A DNA stretch of 64,000 nt from Burkholderiales bacterium (GTDB lineage: Bacteria > Pseudomonadota > Gammaproteobacteria > Burkholderiales > Burkholderiaceae_C). The translations under genes and the position numbers were made by a program. Numbering within the stretch: position 1 is the stretch's first letter; each line of letters opens with the position of its first letter. Of this stretch, positions 1 to 8,880 are shown one piece after another. The stretch lies in the NCBI GenBank assembly GCA_028868825.1, contig JAGWTU010000014.1, positions 1-64,000 of the forward strand. The letters are read 5' to 3'. The notes under the pieces were generated by a model. That model worked only from the letters and a program-made list of their open reading frames with translations, was not told where the DNA came from and ran no database searches.

Positions 1-77
1 GCGGCCGGCACGGACGACGCGGCCAGGGCGAACGACAGGGCGGTCAAGCGCAGGATTCGACGGAGTGGCTTGGTCAT
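1..77 (-). CDS. N-terminus of a secreted protein (cut by window edge)
   Basis: An ATG at 77 on the minus strand opens a frame that runs off the left edge. The 25 visible residues begin MTKPLRRILRLTALSFALAA: a basic start followed by a hydrophobic stretch and small residues, so a Sec signal peptide. It lies 28 bases after the stop of the sensor kinase and in the same direction, so it is probably part of that operon. In many Burkholderiales a TctDE-type pair is followed by a periplasmic solute-binding protein, but too little is visible to name the product. Confidence 0.55.
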   Translation of the reverse strand, partial: MTKPLRRILRLTALSFALAASSVPA

Positions 78-105
78 GGGTGCTCGGTCGCCGTCAAGCT
101 GTCGT

Positions 106-1473
106 TCAGCGCTGCGGCGCCGCCGCGGGGATCGACACCTCGACGCACAGTCCGCGGGACTTCGCTTCGTCGGCGTCGCGCAGGCGGATCGTCGCGCCGA
201 TGCGCTCGGCCACCGTCTTGACGATCGAAAGCCCCAGCCCCGATCCGATCTGTTCGCTGCCGAGCAGGCGGTAGAACGGATCGAAGACGCGCTCGCGCTC
301 GGCCGCCGGGATGCCCGGCCCGCTGTCGCGGATGCGCAGCAGGACGGCCGCCGGCGCCGCAGCCACCGCGAGGTCGACGCGACCGCCCGCGGGGGTGTAG
401 CGGATCGCGTTGTCGACGAGGTTCTTGACGATGGCCATGAGGTCGATCTCGTTGACCCACACCCGGGCATCCTGCGCCGATTCGACACCGACATCGATGC
501 CCTTGGCCTGCGCCAGGGGCATCAGGTCCTCGAGGACGCGGCGGTAGACCGCCTGCACCGACAGCGGCGCCGGCGGCAAAGCCGCGGCCGCCTCGGCCCG
601 CGTCAGGCCCAGCAGCTGGTCGAGCAGGTTGGCCGCGCGCGCGATGCCCTGGCGCAGCGCCGCCAGCCGCTCGCGCGCGGCGCCGGACATCGGCGCGTCC
701 GCGAGCCGCTCGGCCTGCAGCGACAGCGCCGTCAGCGGCGAGCGCAGTTCATGCGCCGCGTCGGCGACGAAGCGCCGCTGCACGTCCATCGAATGCGCGA
801 CGCGGTCGAGCAGGCGGTTGATCGCCACCGCGAAAGGCCGCACCTCGATCGGCAGGTGGCGTTCGTCGACCGGGTGCAGCGCCTGGTCGGCGCGGCGGTC
901 GATCTCCTGCGACAGCGCGGAAATGGGCCGGAACATCTTGCGCACGAGGTCGGCGACGATGAGCAGCAGGATGGGCACGAGGATCCCGAACGGCAGCAAG
1001 GTGCGCAGCGCGCTGGCGCGCGCGATCTCGTCGCGAAAGCCCGACTCCTGGGCGACGGCGTAGCGCTCGCCGGCGGCGTTCGTGCCGACGAGCACGCGGA
1101 ACGTCTCGCGATCGAGGTTCAGCGTCTGCAGGCCGTCGGCCAGCTTCGCCGGCAGCGGCAGCGGTCCGCCGGCATCGACGCCGGAGGCCGCCGCCGTCGC
1201 GCGCTCGCCCAGGCGCTGGACGATGACCAGCGATTCCTCGTGGCCGTCGTCGAGCCGCTGGTCGGCCGGCGCCGGGCCGGCCGCCAGGCCCTGCCGCGCG
1301 ATGAGCTGCGCGACCTCGCGCAGCATGTCGTCCTGCAGCTCATGCGCCTCGTGCAGCGCCGACATGAACGAGAACGCGCCGGCCACGATGGCCACCGCGA
1401 CGATGGTCAGCGACAGCGTCAGCGACAGCTTGAGCCGGACCGACTCGTTCAAGCGCCTCTGCAGACCATCCAT
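106..1473 (-). CDS. Sensor histidine kinase, QseC/TctE type
   Basis: A 455-residue inner-membrane histidine kinase. TM helices lie near residues 15-37 and 155-177 with a periplasmic sensor region between them, followed by a HAMP-like stretch. The H-box RRFVADAAHELRSPLTAL puts the phospho-accepting His at residue 241. The ATP-binding domain follows, with N-box LVDNAIRYTP, G1 DSGPGIP and G2 SGLGLSIVK. Its ATG at 1473 lies inside the end of the upstream response regulator (25-base overlap), so the two are translationally coupled. TctE and QseC are the closest family types by layout; the ligand cannot be told from sequence. Confidence 0.9.
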   Translation of the reverse strand: MDGLQRRLNESVRLKLSLTLSLTIVAVAIVAGAFSFMSALHEAHELQDDMLREVAQLIARQGLAAGPAPADQRLDDGHEESLVIVQRLGERATAAASGVDAGGPLPLPAKLADGLQTLNLDRETFRVLVGTNAAGERYAVAQESGFRDEIARASALRTLLPFGILVPILLLIVADLVRKMFRPISALSQEIDRRADQALHPVDERHLPIEVRPFAVAINRLLDRVAHSMDVQRRFVADAAHELRSPLTALSLQAERLADAPMSGAARERLAALRQGIARAANLLDQLLGLTRAEAAAALPPAPLSVQAVYRRVLEDLMPLAQAKGIDVGVESAQDARVWVNEIDLMAIVKNLVDNAIRYTPAGGRVDLAVAAAPAAVLLRIRDSGPGIPAAERERVFDPFYRLLGSEQIGSGLGLSIVKTVAERIGATIRLRDADEAKSRGLCVEVSIPAAAPQR

Positions 1474-2114
1474 CCGACGCCCCTCACGTTCTTGATGACC
1501 TCGCTGCCCAGCTTGCGGCGCAGGCCGTGGATCAGGAATTCGACGGCATTGCTCTCGACCTCCTCGCCCCAGCCGTAGATGCGGTCCTCGAGTTCGCCGC
1601 GCGAGAGAATCGCCCCGGGCCGCACGAGCAAGGCCTGCAGCAGCGCGAATTCGCGGTGCGACAGCTGCACCGGGGCGCCCCCGGCGGCCGTGGCCTCGCG
1701 CGTCGCCGGGTCGAGCGCGACGATGCCGTTGCCCAGCAGCGGCGCCGCCTGCCCGCCCTTGCGGCGCAGCACGGCGCGCATGCGCGCGAGCAGCTCGGCC
1801 ATCTCGAAGGGCTTGAGCACGTAATCGTCGGCGCCGCCGTCGAGGCCGCGCAGGCGCTCGTCGAGGCCGTCGCGCGCGGTGACGACGAGCAGCGGCACCG
1901 CAAGGCCCTGGGCGCGGATCGCGGCGAGCACGTCCTGCCCGTCGCGGCCGGGCAGACCGAGGTCGAGCAGCACGAGGTCGTAATGCTGGGCCTGCAGCGT
2001 GCCGAGGACGGCCTGGCCGTTCCTGATCCAGTCGGCGGCGTAGCTGGCGTCGCGCAGCGCGGCCTGGATGGCGGCGCCGATCATCGGATCGTCTTCGACC
2101 AGCAGGACCCGCAT
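1449..2114 (-). CDS. OmpR-family response regulator, TctD/QseB type
   Basis: A 221-residue DNA-binding response regulator. The receiver domain starts MRVLLVEDDPMIG, with the acidic pair early and the phospho-acceptor Asp51 in LVLLDLGLPGRDG; the conserved Lys is in DYVLKPFEMAEL. A winged-helix DNA-binding domain of OmpR type fills the C-terminal half (LSHREFALLQALL, VEFLIHGLRRKLG). I place the start at ATG 2114 because the receiver fold begins there. A TTG at 2144 would add ten residues and overlap the stop of the upstream membrane gene. It overlaps the cognate kinase gene at its 3' end. Confidence 0.9.
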   Translation of the reverse strand: MRVLLVEDDPMIGAAIQAALRDASYAADWIRNGQAVLGTLQAQHYDLVLLDLGLPGRDGQDVLAAIRAQGLAVPLLVVTARDGLDERLRGLDGGADDYVLKPFEMAELLARMRAVLRRKGGQAAPLLGNGIVALDPATREATAAGGAPVQLSHREFALLQALLVRPGAILSRGELEDRIYGWGEEVESNAVEFLIHGLRRKLGSEVIKNVRGVGWMVCRGA

Positions 2115-2140
2115 CGCCAGGCCGTCGCCGTCCGCGTCGC

Positions 2141-2911
2141 TCAATGCGCCGCGCGCGCGGCGCGCTGGCCCAACAGCATGATCGCCCCCAGCATGAACGC
2201 GAGCAGCGCCGCCGACGCGGTGTAGCGGCTCAGCGCCAGCCCGCCCGCGGCCAGCGGCTTGTCGAGGAAGTCGCCGACCACCGCGCCCAGCGGCCGCGTC
2301 AGCACGAAGGCGGCCCAGAACAGCAGCGTGTGCGAGACGCGGCTGCGGAAATAGGCCGCGCCGACGAGCGCGAGCAGCCCGCCGAAGACGAACGCCGCGC
2401 CGACATAGCCCAGGCCCATCGAGTCGGCGGTCCAGTCGCCCAGCGCCGTGCCCAGGGTCTGCGAGAACATGATCGTGAGCCAGTAGTAGGCCTCGGCCCG
2501 CGGCGTGGCCACGCTGCTCACCGCGACCGAGCCGAGCGTGCGGTACCAGACCCCGAGCGAGCCGAGCAGCAGCAGCAGCAGCAGCGCCGAGCCGCCGGCG
2601 TAGCCGATGCCCAGCGAGCGGTCGGCGAAGTCGGCCAGCGTCGTGCCGACCGTGGTCGTGGCGACGATGGTCGTCCAGTACAGCAGCGGATGGAAGCGCC
2701 GGGCGCGGATCTGCGCCGTCACGGCGACGGCGAAGACCACGGCGAAGATCGCCGTGCCGACCAGATAGCCCAGGTTCATCGACATCGACACCGCGTCGCC
2801 CCCGGTCTCGCCCAGCGTCGTGGCCGCGATCTTGATCAGCCAGAACACGAAGGTGACCTCGGGGACCTTGTTGAGACCGTCGGTTGATCCGACGGCGCGT
2901 ATTTCGTTCAC
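2141..2911 (-). CDS. COG4705-like multi-pass membrane protein
   Basis: A 256-residue integral membrane protein with about eight hydrophobic segments. It carries four repeats of a TxLG(D/E)xxxD-like motif: TTLGETGGD, TTVGTTLADF, QTLGTALGDW and RPLGAVVGDF. This is the pattern of the COG4705 membrane-anchored protein family, whose function is unknown. I chose the GTG start at 2911, preceded by GGGG, because a longer reading frame to 3094 would overlap the divergent transporter gene at 3015. It lies directly upstream of the response regulator and kinase in one orientation, so the three may be co-transcribed, and the pair might sense something linked to this protein. Confidence 0.75.
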   Translation of the reverse strand: MNEIRAVGSTDGLNKVPEVTFVFWLIKIAATTLGETGGDAVSMSMNLGYLVGTAIFAVVFAVAVTAQIRARRFHPLLYWTTIVATTTVGTTLADFADRSLGIGYAGGSALLLLLLLGSLGVWYRTLGSVAVSSVATPRAEAYYWLTIMFSQTLGTALGDWTADSMGLGYVGAAFVFGGLLALVGAAYFRSRVSHTLLFWAAFVLTRPLGAVVGDFLDKPLAAGGLALSRYTASAALLAFMLGAIMLLGQRAARAAH

Positions 2912-3014
2912 GTTCAGCCCCAGCAGTCGATGAATGGATGCCGGCCAGTCTGGCGCGGCCGACTTAGCCGAGCCATAGGTTCCGCGTGGCGGCGCCGGCG
3001 CATACCATCGCCGC

Positions 3015-4067
3015 ATGGATCCGAGGCCCCCCCATCCGGCGCTGCGCGGCGCCCTGCTCGCCCTGCTCGCCGCGCTGCTCTTCGGCGCCAGCACGCCGCT
3101 GCTGCAGCGCTGGGGGCGCGAGGTCGGCAGCTTCGCGACCGCGGCGCTGCTCTACGCCGGCGCGGCGCTGGCCGGCGCGCTGCTGCGCCAGCCCGTGCGA
3201 TCGGAAGCGCGGTTGCGCCGCGGCGACGCGCCGCGCCTGCTGGCGATGGCGCTGTTCGGCGCTGCCATCGGTCCGGTGGCGCTGACCTGGGGCCTGCAGC
3301 ACACGGCGGCCGGCGGCGCGTCGCTGATGCTGACGCTGGAGGCGGTGTTCACGGCGCTGCTCGCGCGGCTGTGGTACCACGAGACGATGGACGGCCGCGT
3401 GATGGCGGCGATGGCGCTGCTGACGGCGGGCGGGATGGCGCTGGTGCTCGACCGCGCCGGTGTCGGCGGCGGCCAGGTCGTCGGGCTGCTCGCGGTGCTC
3501 GCGGCGACCGCGGCCTGGGGCGTCGACAACGCGCTGTCGCGGCCGCTGGCCGAGCGCGACCCGGGCCAGGTCGTGCTCGCCAAGGGCGCTTTGGGCGCGC
3601 TCGCGACGGCGACGCTCGCGCTCGCCCTCGGCGAGCCGCCACCGCCCTGGCGCGCCGCGCTCGCGCTCGCACTCGTCGGCGCCGCCGGCTACGGCCTGAG
3701 CCTGCGCTGCTACCTGCTGGCGCAGCGCGCCTTCGGCGCGGCGCGCACGGCCTCGGTGTTCGCGACGGCGCCGTTCATCGGTGCGCTGGGCGCGTGGGCG
3801 CTGGGCGACCGCAGCGGCACGCCGTGGCTGGCCGGCGCCGCGGCGCTGATGGCGGCCGGCATCGCGCTGCACCTGGCCGAGCGCCACGAGCACGAGCACG
3901 AACACGAGGCGGGCGAGCACGAGCATGCGCATCGCCACGACGACGGCCACCACGACCATCGCCACGACCCCATGCCCGTGGGCGCGCACAGCCATGCGCA
4001 TGGGCATGCGCCGCTGCGCCACCGCCACGCGCATGTGCCCGACCCGCACCACGCGCATCGCCATTGA
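3015..4067 (+). CDS. EamA/DMT-family transporter with His-rich C-terminus
   Basis: A 350-residue drug/metabolite-transporter superfamily member with two EamA units and about ten TM helices (residues 10-285). The last ~62 residues are an unusual cytoplasmic-type tail with 23 histidines mixed with Asp, Glu, Ala and Arg (motifs HEHEHEHE, HDDGHHDHRHD, HSHAHGH). Such His-rich stretches are typical of Zn/Ni/Co transporters (ZIP, CDF, NiCoT) and rarely seen on DMT exporters, so a metal-linked role or metal-gated activity is possible. It is divergent from the COG4705-like gene and convergent with fadD, with only 19 bases to the latter. Substrate unknown. Confidence 0.85.
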   Translation: MDPRPPHPALRGALLALLAALLFGASTPLLQRWGREVGSFATAALLYAGAALAGALLRQPVRSEARLRRGDAPRLLAMALFGAAIGPVALTWGLQHTAAGGASLMLTLEAVFTALLARLWYHETMDGRVMAAMALLTAGGMALVLDRAGVGGGQVVGLLAVLAATAAWGVDNALSRPLAERDPGQVVLAKGALGALATATLALALGEPPPPWRAALALALVGAAGYGLSLRCYLLAQRAFGAARTASVFATAPFIGALGAWALGDRSGTPWLAGAAALMAAGIALHLAERHEHEHEHEAGEHEHAHRHDDGHHDHRHDPMPVGAHSHAHGHAPLRHRHAHVPDPHHAHRH

Positions 4068-4086
4068 AGGTGCGCGCTGCCGCGGC

Positions 4087-5754
4087 TCAGCTCGCGCGCA
4101 ATTCGCGCCGCAGGATCTTGCCGACGTTGGACTTGGGCAGCTCGTCCCTGAACTCGATCGCGCGCGGCCGCTTGTAGCCGGCGAGTTCCTGCTCGCAATA
4201 GGCGCGCAGCGCGGCCTCGGTGAGGGCGGGGTCCTTGCGCACGACGACGAGCTTGACCGACTCGCCGGACTTGGCGTCGGGGATGCCGACGGCGGCGCAT
4301 TCGAGCACGCCGGGGTGGCGCGACATCACGTCCTCGATCTCGGCCGGGTAGACATTGAAGCCGCTGACCAGGATCATGTCCTTCTTGCGGTCGACGATCT
4401 TGAATTGACCGCGCGCGTCGACGACGCCGATGTCGCCGGTGCGGAAGTAGCCGTCGGCGGTCATCGATTTCGCGGTCTCGTCGGGGCGCTGCCAGTAGCC
4501 GGCCATGACCTGCGGGCCGCGGATCGCGATCTCGCCCGGCTCGCCGGGGCCGACCTCATGGCCGTCGTCGTCGAGCAGCGCGAATTCGGTGTTGGGCAGC
4601 GGCATGCCGATGGCGCCGCTGTAGGCGCTGGAGTCGACGGCGTTGCACGAGGCCGAGGGGCTGGTCTCCGACAGGCCGTAGCCCTCGACGATGGGGCAGC
4701 CGGTCTTCTCCAGCCACAGCGCCGCGGTGCCGCTCTGCACCGCCGTGCCGCCGCCCACCGAGAGCAGCAGATGCTTCCAGTCCACGGTCGCGAAATCGGG
4801 GTGGTTGGCGATCGCGTTGAACAGCGTGTTGACGGCCGGGAAGCTGTGGAAACGCTCGCGCGCGAGGTCCTTGAACATCGCCGGGATGTCGCGCGGGTTG
4901 GCGATCAGGATGTTGCAGGCGCCCATGCGCATGCCCAGCATGATGCAGCAGGTGAAGCCGAAGACATGGTAGATCGGCAGCGCGCAGACCACCGTCAGTT
5001 GCTCGCCTGCGGGGATGCGCTTCAGCGCCGGTCCGTACCAGCATTCGCTTTGCAGCACGTTGGCGACGAGGTTGCGGTGCAGCAGCATCGCGCCCTTGCT
5101 GACGCCGGTGGTGCCGCCCGTGTACTGCAGCACCGCGAGGTCGTCGGGCGCCGGCGCCGCCGGCTTCAACCCCTGCCGGCGGCCGCGGGCCAGCGCCGCG
5201 TTGAAGCGCACCGCACCGTCGATGCGGTAGGCCGGCACGGCCTTGCGCAGGTGGCGCACGACGGCGTTGACGATCAGGCCCTTGAAGCCGAGCAGGTCGC
5301 CCGCCGCGGCGACGATGACATGCCGGGTCGGCACCTGGGCACGCACGGCCTCGAAGGTGTGGGCGAAGTTCTCGAGCACGACGATGGCCTGGGCGCCCGA
5401 ATCGCGCAGCTGGTGCTCGAGCTCGCGCGCCGTGTACAGCGGATTGACGTTGACGACCACGAAGCCGGCGCGCAGCACGGCGGCAATCGCCACCGGGTAC
5501 TGCGGCACGTTGGGCAGCATCAGCGCAACGCGGTCGCCACGCGCCAGCCCGAGCGATTGCAGGTAGGCGCCGAAGGCGGCCGAGAGGGCGTCGACCTCGG
5601 CAAAGGTGATCGAGCGCCCCATATAGCGGTAGGCGACCCGGGACGCGTGGCGGGTGTAGGCCTCGTCCAGCAGCGCGACCAGCGACGGGTAGACCCCGAC
5701 GTCGATCGTCGCGGGTACCCCGGCGGGGTAGCTCGCCAGCCAGATCTTTTCCAT
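4087..5754 (-). CDS. fadD: Long-chain fatty-acid--CoA ligase (AMP-forming)
   Basis: A 555-residue acyl-CoA synthetase that activates a fatty acid via an acyl-AMP and transfers it to CoA. The phosphate-binding loop is LQYTGGTTGVSKGAMLLHRN, the adenine motif is GYGLSETSP, the hinge region reads FRTGDIGVVDARGQFKIVDR, and the C-terminal lysine is in KSNVGKILRRELR. Length and the start MEKIWLASYPAGVP fit proteobacterial FadD. The frame is open up to 6090, but that would overlap the aquaporin gene, so ATG 5754 is used. It could accept medium- or aryl-chain acids; FadD is the best fit. Confidence 0.9.
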   Translation of the reverse strand: MEKIWLASYPAGVPATIDVGVYPSLVALLDEAYTRHASRVAYRYMGRSITFAEVDALSAAFGAYLQSLGLARGDRVALMLPNVPQYPVAIAAVLRAGFVVVNVNPLYTARELEHQLRDSGAQAIVVLENFAHTFEAVRAQVPTRHVIVAAAGDLLGFKGLIVNAVVRHLRKAVPAYRIDGAVRFNAALARGRRQGLKPAAPAPDDLAVLQYTGGTTGVSKGAMLLHRNLVANVLQSECWYGPALKRIPAGEQLTVVCALPIYHVFGFTCCIMLGMRMGACNILIANPRDIPAMFKDLARERFHSFPAVNTLFNAIANHPDFATVDWKHLLLSVGGGTAVQSGTAALWLEKTGCPIVEGYGLSETSPSASCNAVDSSAYSGAIGMPLPNTEFALLDDDGHEVGPGEPGEIAIRGPQVMAGYWQRPDETAKSMTADGYFRTGDIGVVDARGQFKIVDRKKDMILVSGFNVYPAEIEDVMSRHPGVLECAAVGIPDAKSGESVKLVVVRKDPALTEAALRAYCEQELAGYKRPRAIEFRDELPKSNVGKILRRELRAS

Positions 5755-5956
5755 CGATGCGGGTCTCCGGGTTCGCCTTCGTTTGCGCTCGATTGTCGGG
5801 CCTGATCCTGTCACGCCCGCGTCATGCACCGAATTGTCGCGAACCCAGGGCAGCATGCGTCCAGTCCTGGTCGACGATCTTGCGCCCGGCCAGACCTCGG
5901 CATAGCCGGCGAGATGAGGGTCGCGCTTAGCATCCCATTCCAACAGGAGGTTCTCG

Positions 5957-6643
5957 ATGAACAAATACGGTGCTGAATTCGTAGGTACGTTCTGGCTCGT
6001 TCTCGGCGGTTGCGGCAGTGCCGTGCTGGCCGCGGCCTTTCCGGGTCTGGGCATCGGCTTCGCCGGCGTCGCGCTGGCCTTCGGCCTCACGGTGTTGACG
6101 ATGGCCTATGCGGTGGGCCACATCTCGGGCGGGCATTTCAACCCCGCCGTCTCGGTCGGCCTCGTCGTCGGCGGGCGGCTGCCGGTGGGCGAGCTGCTGC
6201 CCTATGTCGTCTCGCAGGTGCTCGGCGCCATCGCCGCGGCCGGCGTGCTGTACCTGATCGCCAGCGGCAAGCCCGGCTTCGAGATCGGCGGCTTCGCGAC
6301 CAACGGCTACGGCGACCATTCGCCCGGTCACTACTCGCTGATGGCCTGCCTGATCTGCGAGATCGTCATGACGGCGGCGTTCATCTTCATCATCATGGGC
6401 GCCACCGACGCGCGCGCCCCGGCCGGCTTCGCGCCGATCCCCATCGGCCTGGCGCTGATCATCGTCCACCTCGTCAGCATCCCCGTCACCAATACCTCGG
6501 TGAACCCGGCGCGCAGCACCGGCGTGGCGCTGTTCGCCGGCGGTGCGGCGATCGAACAGTTGTGGTTGTTCTGGGTTGCACCGATCATCGGCGGTGCGCT
6601 CGGTGCGCTGGTCTACCGTCTGGTCGGCAGCCGCAACGAGTAA
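5957..6643 (+). CDS. aqpZ: Aquaporin Z
   Basis: A 228-residue MIP-family channel for water across the inner membrane. It starts [20 protein letters not shown], as AqpZ does, and has six TM helices with the two NPA half-helices HFNPAVSVG (near residue 62) and SVNPARSTG (near residue 184). The Arg after the second NPA and a His in the fifth helix region ([15 protein letters not shown]) fit the water-selective filter rather than a glycerol facilitator. A strong ribosome-binding site, CAGGAGG, sits just before the ATG. The gene is followed closely by the DUF3597-like gene and a terminator. Confidence 0.95.
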   Translation: MNKYGAEFVGTFWLVLGGCGSAVLAAAFPGLGIGFAGVALAFGLTVLTMAYAVGHISGGHFNPAVSVGLVVGGRLPVGELLPYVVSQVLGAIAAAGVLYLIASGKPGFEIGGFATNGYGDHSPGHYSLMACLICEIVMTAAFIFIIMGATDARAPAGFAPIPIGLALIIVHLVSIPVTNTSVNPARSTGVALFAGGAAIEQLWLFWVAPIIGGALGALVYRLVGSRNE

Positions 6644-6680
6644 ACGCACAGTCCTTTCGTCTTTTCACCAGGGGTTACAG

Positions 6681-7097
6681 ATGGGTATTTTCAGCAAGAT
6701 CAAGGACGCGATCTTCGGTCACAAGGCGGCCGACGCGCCGGCCGCCGCGCCGGCACCCGCGATCGACGACACGGCGGTGGCCGCGGCCGCCGCGGCGACA
6801 CCGGTGGCCGAAGCGGCGCCGGCACCGGCACCGATGTCGGAGGTCGACGTCGAGGCCGTGCTGACCGAGATGGCCGCCACCGCGGGCCAGCCGCTGAACT
6901 GGCGCACCTCGATCGTCGACCTGATGAAGCTCGTCGGCATGCAGTCGTCGCTGGCCGAGCGCAAGGAGCTCGCCGGCGAACTCGGCTACACCGGCGACAC
7001 CAACGACAGCGCGTCGATGAACATCTGGCTGCACAAGCAGGTGATGGCCAAGCTGGCCGAGAACGGCGGCAAGGTGCCGGCCGAACTGCTCGGCTGA
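6681..7097 (+). CDS. DUF3597 domain protein
   Basis: A 138-residue cytoplasmic protein. It begins MGIFSKIKDAIFG, has an Ala/Pro-rich linker (residues 15-52), then the conserved domain EVDVEAVLTEMAA...LNWRTSIVDLMKLVGMQSSLAERKELA and a C-terminal MNIWLHKQVMAKLAENGGKVP. This is the DUF3597 layout, a family of unknown function often found next to LysM or stress genes. It is 37 bases after aqpZ and just before a strong terminator, so the two genes probably share a transcript. Its small size and presence beside YidB- and GlsB-like genes suggest a general-stress cluster, which is inference. Confidence 0.8.
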   Translation: MGIFSKIKDAIFGHKAADAPAAAPAPAIDDTAVAAAAAATPVAEAAPAPAPMSEVDVEAVLTEMAATAGQPLNWRTSIVDLMKLVGMQSSLAERKELAGELGYTGDTNDSASMNIWLHKQVMAKLAENGGKVPAELLG

Positions 7098-7118
7098 AGC
7101 CGGCGCGACGCTGCAACG

Positions 7119-7149
7119 AAAACGCCAGGTCGATGACCTGGCGTTTTTT
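7119..7149 (+). terminator. Rho-independent terminator
   Basis: A perfect 13-base stem (AAAACGCCAGGTC / GACCTGGCGTTTT) with a GAT loop, followed by a T run. It lies 21 bases after the stop of the DUF3597 gene and ends the aqpZ transcript. As it is flanked by A and T tracts it can act in both directions, serving the convergent gene that stops at 7201 too. Confidence 0.9.
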
Positions 7150-7200
7150 CCTTTCTTCGTCGCATCGCGGCCCCCGCACGCAAGGGCCCGCGACCGCCGC

Positions 7201-7695
7201 TCAGCTGTCGGTCAGATGGTCCTTCATCTTCGCCAGCGCGATCGCCATCGCGGCGCCGCCCAGCGTCTTGATGAGGCCCGAATGCTGGGCGTAGAACGAG
7301 GCCAGCTGGTCGGCGATGCCGGGGTTGGCCTGGTGCGCCTGGTTGACCATGTCCTGCACCTGCTGCGGCGTCAGCTGCGAAGCCTGCGCCGGCGTCACCT
7401 GCGTGCTGCCGGGGCCCAGGACCTGGCCGAGCGCGCCACCGGCGAGACCGCCCGCCGCAGCCGGACCCAGCGCGGCGATGATCTGGTTCAGCATCCCCGC
7501 CTGCTGGGCGCCGTTGGAGTTGCCGAACAACTGCCCGACCATATTGCCGATGGCCGGCGTCTGGTCGGAGCGGAAGGCCTGCGCCAGGCCGCCGGCAAGC
7601 ACGTTGCCGGGCACCTGCTGCGCGACCTGGTCGAAGTGCTGCGCGCTGGGGCTGCCGCCACCCAGCGCCTGGTTGAGCATGTCCATCAGTCCCAT
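7201..7695 (-). CDS. YidB-like DUF937 family protein
   Basis: A 164-residue protein starting MGLMDMLNQALGGG, with a Gly/Ala/Gln-rich middle (LGPAAAGGLAGGALGQVLGPG) and a C-terminal region TPQQVQDMVNQAHQANPGIADQLASFYAQHSGLIKTLGG. The LTPQQVQ segment and the small-residue helical pattern fit the DUF937/YidB family, whose function is not known. It has no clear signal peptide. It is followed 16 bases upstream by a GlsB/YeaQ-type small membrane protein in the same direction. Confidence 0.75.
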   Translation of the reverse strand: MGLMDMLNQALGGGSPSAQHFDQVAQQVPGNVLAGGLAQAFRSDQTPAIGNMVGQLFGNSNGAQQAGMLNQIIAALGPAAAGGLAGGALGQVLGPGSTQVTPAQASQLTPQQVQDMVNQAHQANPGIADQLASFYAQHSGLIKTLGGAAMAIALAKMKDHLTDS

Positions 7696-7711
7696 GATCG
7701 GGTTCCTTTCT

Positions 7712-7963
7712 TCAACCGCTCTTGCGCGTGACGAGGTGGTAGGCGAAGAGCAGCACGACGGCGCCGACGATCGAGGCGATGAACCCCGCCGCCTGGCCCG
7801 GCACGTACAGCCCCAGCGCCTGGCCGAGGTAGGTCGCCGCGAACGACCCGGCGATGCCGAGGATGGCGGTCATGAAGAAGCCGCTGGGGCCGCCGCCCGG
7901 GGTCAGCATTTTCGCGATCAGACCGGCGAAGAAGCCGATCAGGATGGTCCAGACGATGTGCAT
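7712..7963 (-). CDS. GlsB/YeaQ/YmgE-family small membrane protein
   Basis: An 83-residue inner-membrane protein with three hydrophobic helices and the family glycine pattern: IGFFAGLIAKMLTPGGGPSG, then ILGIAGSFAATYLG, then FIASIVGAVVLLFAYHLV. The family (transglycosylase-associated protein, stress induced in several bacteria) has this size. ATG 7963 is preceded by AGGAG at good spacing. The downstream YidB-like gene follows after 16 bases, so the two probably form a stress-type operon. The molecular role of this family is not established. Confidence 0.85.
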   Translation of the reverse strand: MHIVWTILIGFFAGLIAKMLTPGGGPSGFFMTAILGIAGSFAATYLGQALGLYVPGQAAGFIASIVGAVVLLFAYHLVTRKSG

Positions 7964-8051
7964 CGACGTTCTCCTAGGGTGATCGGACCACTCTAGCAGC
8001 GTGGCTTGTGGATAGCCGCTATGCAAAGGGATAGCGCGCCACCCCGGGGTT

Positions 8052-8834
8052 TCACTGCATGCACCAGCCGTGGCTGACGATCACCGACTGCCCGGTGAGC
8101 GCATTGGAGCCGAACGCGGCAAGGAAGACCGCCGTCTGCGCGACGTCCTGCACGGTCGTGAATTCGCCGTCGACGGTGTCCTTGAGCATCACGTTGCGGA
8201 TCACCTCGGCCTCGCTGATGCCCAGCGCTTTCGCCTGCTCGGGGATCTGCTTGTCGACCAGCGGCGTGCGCACGAAGCCCGGGCAGATGACGTTGGCGCG
8301 GATGCGGTCCTTGGCGCCCTCCTTCGCCACCACCTTGGCCAGCCCGAGCAGCGCATGCTTGGCCGCGACATAGGGCGCCTTCAGCGGCGAGGCCTCGTGC
8401 GAATGCACCGAGCCCATGTAGATCACGCTGCCGCCGCGGCCGCCCTTGATCATCTCGCGCATCGCCGCGCGCGTCGTCAGGAAGGCGCCGTCGAGGTGAA
8501 TCGCGACGAGGCGCTTCCAGTCCTCGTACTTGAAGTCGACGATGGCGCTGATGATCTGGATGCCGGCGTTGCTGATCAGGATGTCGACGCCGCCCCAGGC
8601 GGCCGCGACCTGCGCCGTGCCGGCGTCGACCTGGGCCTCGTCGGTGACGTTCATCGTCACGCCCATCGCGGTGCCGCCACCGCGGTTGATCTCGTCGGCG
8701 GTGGCCTTGGCGGCGTCGCCCGAGAGGTCGGCGATCGCGACCTTGGCGCCTTCGCGCGCGTATTCGATGGCGATCTCGCGGCCGATGCCGCTCGCGGCGC
8801 CGGTGATGATGGCGATCTTGTCCTTCAGTTGCAT
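8052..8834 (-). CDS. bdhA: 3-hydroxybutyrate dehydrogenase
   Basis: A 260-residue short-chain dehydrogenase/reductase that interconverts (R)-3-hydroxybutyrate and acetoacetate using NAD, in the turnover of polyhydroxybutyrate. The nucleotide fold reads [21 protein letters not shown], the NNAG-type motif is ISNAGIQ, catalytic Ser lies in [13 protein letters not shown] and catalytic Tyr/Lys in [10 protein letters not shown]. The C-terminus [14 protein letters not shown] is characteristic of BdhA enzymes. The Asp in IADLSG after the second strand favours NAD over NADP. It stands alone between the GlsB-like gene and a patatin-like gene read in the same direction, 46 bases away. Confidence 0.88.
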   Translation of the reverse strand: MQLKDKIAIITGAASGIGREIAIEYAREGAKVAIADLSGDAAKATADEINRGGGTAMGVTMNVTDEAQVDAGTAQVAAAWGGVDILISNAGIQIISAIVDFKYEDWKRLVAIHLDGAFLTTRAAMREMIKGGRGGSVIYMGSVHSHEASPLKAPYVAAKHALLGLAKVVAKEGAKDRIRANVICPGFVRTPLVDKQIPEQAKALGISEAEVIRNVMLKDTVDGEFTTVQDVAQTAVFLAAFGSNALTGQSVIVSHGWCMQ

Positions 8835-8880
8835 GGTGGGCTCCTGGTTTCGGGTTGAGTGGCGGTGACCGGCGGACGCC

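Noticed and set aside
2912..3094. N-terminal extension of the COG4705-like protein
   Set aside because: It overlaps the divergent EamA gene and has no conserved content; GTG 2911 has a ribosome-binding site.
5755..6090. N-terminal extension of the acyl-CoA ligase to 667 residues
   Set aside because: It would overlap the aquaporin gene and has no ligase-family sequence; ATG 5754 gives the usual FadD length.
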